NCBI GenBank assembly: GCA_017554615.1
Contig: JAFZHY010000002.1
Location: 62,001 to 126,000 of the forward strand
From: Clostridia bacterium
Lineage (GTDB): Bacteria > Bacillota > Clostridia > UMGS1840 > HGM11507
Length of the DNA: 64,000 bases
Direction of reading: 5' to 3'
Below, one piece after another: positions 61,916-64,000 of this stretch (its first letter is position 1; the number at the start of each line of letters is the position of its first letter). The notes beneath the pieces were generated by a model. It did not search any database. It had not been told where the DNA came from and was given only the letters and a program-made list of their open reading frames with translations. A program made the position numbers and the translations under genes.

Positions 61916-63322
61916 ATGCTGCTTATCTTATTTTTAATAAACTTTTTATGTATTATAACCGTTATTTTTTCTGACAACAAAAAGCCACAGGAAACTGTTG
62001 CCTGGATACTGCTTTTATATATATTTCCTATTGGCGGAGTTTTAGTTTATATACTTTTTGGAAACCCTTTTCCTGCTTATAAAAAAAAGAAGTTATCATT
62101 AAGAGAATATTGCCATTTTAAAGATTATATAGAACTTAATAAAAAAGATATTTTAAAGGATAAAAAAAATATTTCTAAAAATTCCAAAGATTTAATTTTA
62201 TTTAACTTTAAAAATAACTTAAGCATCTTTTCAAAGGATAACACTCTTACCCTTTTTACTGACGGATATGATAAATACAAGAGCCTTTTTAATGATATAT
62301 TAAATGCAAAATACTCAATAAATATTGAATATTACATTATAAGAAACGATAAGGTAGGCAACGACTTTGTCAGTCTTCTTACAAAAAAGGCAAAAGAAGG
62401 GGTTAAGGTTAATTTGCTTTATGATGAATTTGCAAGTGCAAAAACATCTCTTAAGATGTTTAAGCCTCTTATTGATGCAGGGGGAAATGTTCACCGTTTT
62501 TTTAATTCTATGGGTATAAATCTTATCAAGGTAAATAACCGCAACCACAGAAAAATTGCAGTTATAGACGGAAAAACAGGTTATATAGGTGGAATGAATA
62601 TAGGGCTTGAATATATGGGCTTAAAAAGGCTTACGCCTTGGAGGGATACACATCTTAAAATAGAGGGGTCTGCTGTATATTCTCTTCAGGCAAGGTTTTT
62701 AAATGATTTGGTTTTATGCACAAAAAACTTTAAGATAGATTATAAATTTTATTTTCCCAAAGTAGACTTTTTGGGGGATAAGAGTGTACAGATTATTACA
62801 TCCGACCCTGAATGCAGGAAAGAGGAGATAAAATACTCGTTTATTAAAATGATAAATATGGCAAAAAAAAGCATATATATTCAGACGCCATATTTTGTGC
62901 CTGACTCTGCATTTTTGGAGGCTTTAAAAATTGCGGCACTGTCAGGGGTGGATATACGCATTATGATTCCAGGAAAGCCTGACAAGAAATATATTTATTA
63001 TATCAATATGTCTTATATTGATGAACTTATAAAATACGGAGTTAAGTTTTATATACTTGATGCCTTCCTGCATTCTAAAACTATTGTAACCGATTGCGAG
63101 ATAACCTCGATAGGTACAAGCAACTTTGATATAAGAAGTTTTACGCTTAATTATGAAATAAATGCTTTTATATATGACAAGGAATTTGCTATAAAAAATG
63201 TTGATGCTTTTTTACAGGATATTAAAAACTCAAAACTTTTAACCTATGAAGAATTTAAAAAAAGAAGCACATTTAAAAAGTTATGCGAAAAAACGCTAAA
63301 ACTTTTTTCGCCTTTAGCATAA
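61916..63322 (+). CDS. cls: Cardiolipin synthase
   Basis: 468 residues. Two N-terminal membrane helices (about 1-18 and 28-47), then two phospholipase-D catalytic motifs: NHRKIAVIDGKTGYIGGMN (about 220) and HSKTIVTDCEITSIGTSNFD (about 385). It condenses two phosphatidylglycerol molecules to cardiolipin. AAAAGGG before the ATG. Gene stands alone, ended by a split terminator. Confidence 0.95.
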   Translation: MLLILFLINFLCIITVIFSDNKKPQETVAWILLLYIFPIGGVLVYILFGNPFPAYKKKKLSLREYCHFKDYIELNKKDILKDKKNISKNSKDLILFNFKNNLSIFSKDNTLTLFTDGYDKYKSLFNDILNAKYSINIEYYIIRNDKVGNDFVSLLTKKAKEGVKVNLLYDEFASAKTSLKMFKPLIDAGGNVHRFFNSMGINLIKVNNRNHRKIAVIDGKTGYIGGMNIGLEYMGLKRLTPWRDTHLKIEGSAVYSLQARFLNDLVLCTKNFKIDYKFYFPKVDFLGDKSVQIITSDPECRKEEIKYSFIKMINMAKKSIYIQTPYFVPDSAFLEALKIAALSGVDIRIMIPGKPDKKYIYYINMSYIDELIKYGVKFYILDAFLHSKTIVTDCEITSIGTSNFDIRSFTLNYEINAFIYDKEFAIKNVDAFLQDIKNSKLLTYEEFKKRSTFKKLCEKTLKLFSPLA

Positions 63323-63370
63323 AAAAACTGCACTTAAAACCAATCTATATTCCTAAGGACAATAATAAAT

Positions 63371-63474
63371 AGTGATATTCTATTCTCCGTTAAAACTCGC
63401 TGAGCGAATACCACTTGGACAAAGTCCAAATATAACTGCGTAGCAATAACACTTGCCGAAAGGTGAATAAAACT
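63371..63474 (-). repeat. Hairpin array 3 with degenerate AATATCACT spacers
   Basis: On the plus strand the spacers AATACCACT, AATATAACT, AATAACACT and AATAAAACT differ from a common AATATCACT by one or two bases. They separate palindromes CGCT-ga-GCG, TTGGAC-aaa-GTCCAA, TGC-gta-GCA and TTGCC-gaaa-GGTGAA. AATATCACT is the complement of AGTGATATT, similar to the GATAT spacers of arrays 1 and 2. Confidence 0.65.
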
Positions 63475-63502
63475 AGCCAAGTGTCTTTAAGAACACTTGG
63501 CT
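63475..63502. terminator. Hairpin after array 3
   Basis: AGCCAAGTGT (63475-63484) pairs with ACACTTGGCT (63493-63502), inside the split terminator. Confidence 0.5.
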
Positions 63503-63537
63503 ATAAAGGTGCAGTTTTTAAATGCCTGTAAAAAAAC

Positions 63538-63999
63538 TTAAGTATAAATTCTGTCATTCTCAATATAAATATTTTTTGAATTAAAGAGTTCTTTTGGAAG
63601 ATATCTTCCAATTAAGCCCAAAGATGATAAAACTGACTCTAAGTGATACAATGTAGAACCACTTAAATTATTTTTTAATATTACATCAATAATGAGTTCT
63701 TCATATGAGTTAATATTCTTATCTTTTTTGATAATAATTTCTTTAACATACCTTCTGTCTTCCACCATCGGTGCAACAAGTTTTAAATCAGGCGGAAGAT
63801 ATTTTTCCATTACGGAAGATAAAACAAACGGATTCCACGAAAAATCTATCTTTGGAAGTAAATCATACAAATCAAACTTAACTAAAGATATAAAATCTCT
63901 TTTTTTAAGTTCTTCTCTTATAATATTAAATATAAGGTCTGTATTTTTCTTATCTATATTAAATCTGTCTTTTTCTATGTACTCATCTTCAGAAATTCT
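63538..63999 (-). CDS. C-terminal part of an unidentified protein, runs off the window
   Basis: An open frame of 153 codons from the window edge to a stop at 63538, leftward. No in-frame start with a ribosome site is visible, so this is the 3' end of a longer gene. The sequence is mixed alpha/beta with charged helices (EDEYIEKDRFNID, REELKKRDF) and strands such as RRYVKEIIIKKD. No family is recognised. Confidence 0.7.
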   Translation of the reverse strand, partial: RISEDEYIEKDRFNIDKKNTDLIFNIIREELKKRDFISLVKFDLYDLLPKIDFSWNPFVLSSVMEKYLPPDLKLVAPMVEDRRYVKEIIIKKDKNINSYEELIIDVILKNNLSGSTLYHLESVLSSLGLIGRYLPKELFNSKNIYIENDRIYT

Positions 64000-64000
64000 T

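Larger units (their letters stand above)
63323..63519. other. Terminator arms separated by about 175 bp
   Basis: AAAAACTGCAC (63323-63333), directly after the cls stop codon, is the perfect complement of GTGCAGTTTTT (63509-63519). Together they make an 11-bp A/T-flanked terminator stem, but its loop holds array 3 and a second hairpin. An insertion into the loop of an original terminator is inferred. Confidence 0.55.

Noticed and set aside
63538-63870. A complete 110-residue gene starting with TTG at 63870
   Set aside because: The frame stays open to the window edge and TTG has no ribosome site, so the gene is a partial 3' end.

Overview
The window is AT-rich chromosomal DNA from a spore-forming, low-GC Gram-positive anaerobe, most likely an uncultured gut member of class Clostridia. 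The complete eight-gene spoIIIA operon, spoIVB, a T-box leader, FeoB with its small Cys-rich partner, strong GGAGG ribosome sites and TTGACA/TATAAT promoters with 17-bp spacing all point that way. No rRNA, tRNA, CRISPR array or phage structural gene was seen.

Layout. 0-8.6 kb: gapA, guaB, dus, spoIVB, radC, then a feoA-feoB iron operon with a divergent DtxR/IdeR-type regulator and three matching palindromic operators. 8.6-15.75 kb is the accessory part: a MITE-like repeat, a Fic toxin/antitoxin pair, and a 5.6-kb island bounded by a 15-bp direct repeat that is the last bases of guaA. The island carries a large leucine-rich-repeat surface protein and a membrane protein behind a highly structured leader RNA. 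15.7-25 kb: a GMP synthetase lacking its amidotransferase domain, a cysteine synthase homologue, pgsA, pfkA, yebC, the lysine genes asd-dapA-dapB, and nagA. 25-30.7 kb: a leftward seven-gene run from deoD through a lipoprotein, a VTT membrane protein, two amidohydrolase-like proteins and a secreted cyclophilin to a phosphopantetheinyl transferase.

30.8-43 kb: asnS-asnA under an Asn T-box, then ung, a methyltransferase, hslO, a dehydrogenase/enolase-family pair, a CNNM/CorC-type transporter behind an acidic leader peptide and terminator, a kinase/CBM9-like pair, an AraC regulator and nahK. 43-50 kb: spoIIIAH to spoIIIAA, rlmH, ylmC, a HAD phosphatase, a DUF951 protein and a probable 6S RNA. 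50-64 kb: an SLH protein, a DUF421 protein, a DUF3343/cysteine desulfurase pair, glucokinase, a radical SAM protein, purC, pnp-rpsO, pyridoxal kinase, cardiolipin synthase and the end of an unidentified gene.

The most promising unexplained items are: (1) the 21-codon leader peptide with an acidic N-terminus, followed by a terminator, in front of the CNNM/CorC transporter, which resembles the logic of Mg2+-sensing mgtL but in a Firmicute; (2) the structured leader of the guaA island; (3) three arrays of small hairpins joined by GCGATAT/AATATCACT-like spacers, one of which appears to have split a terminator; and (4) a two-copy inverted-repeat element. All assignments come from reading the sequence; no database search was run.
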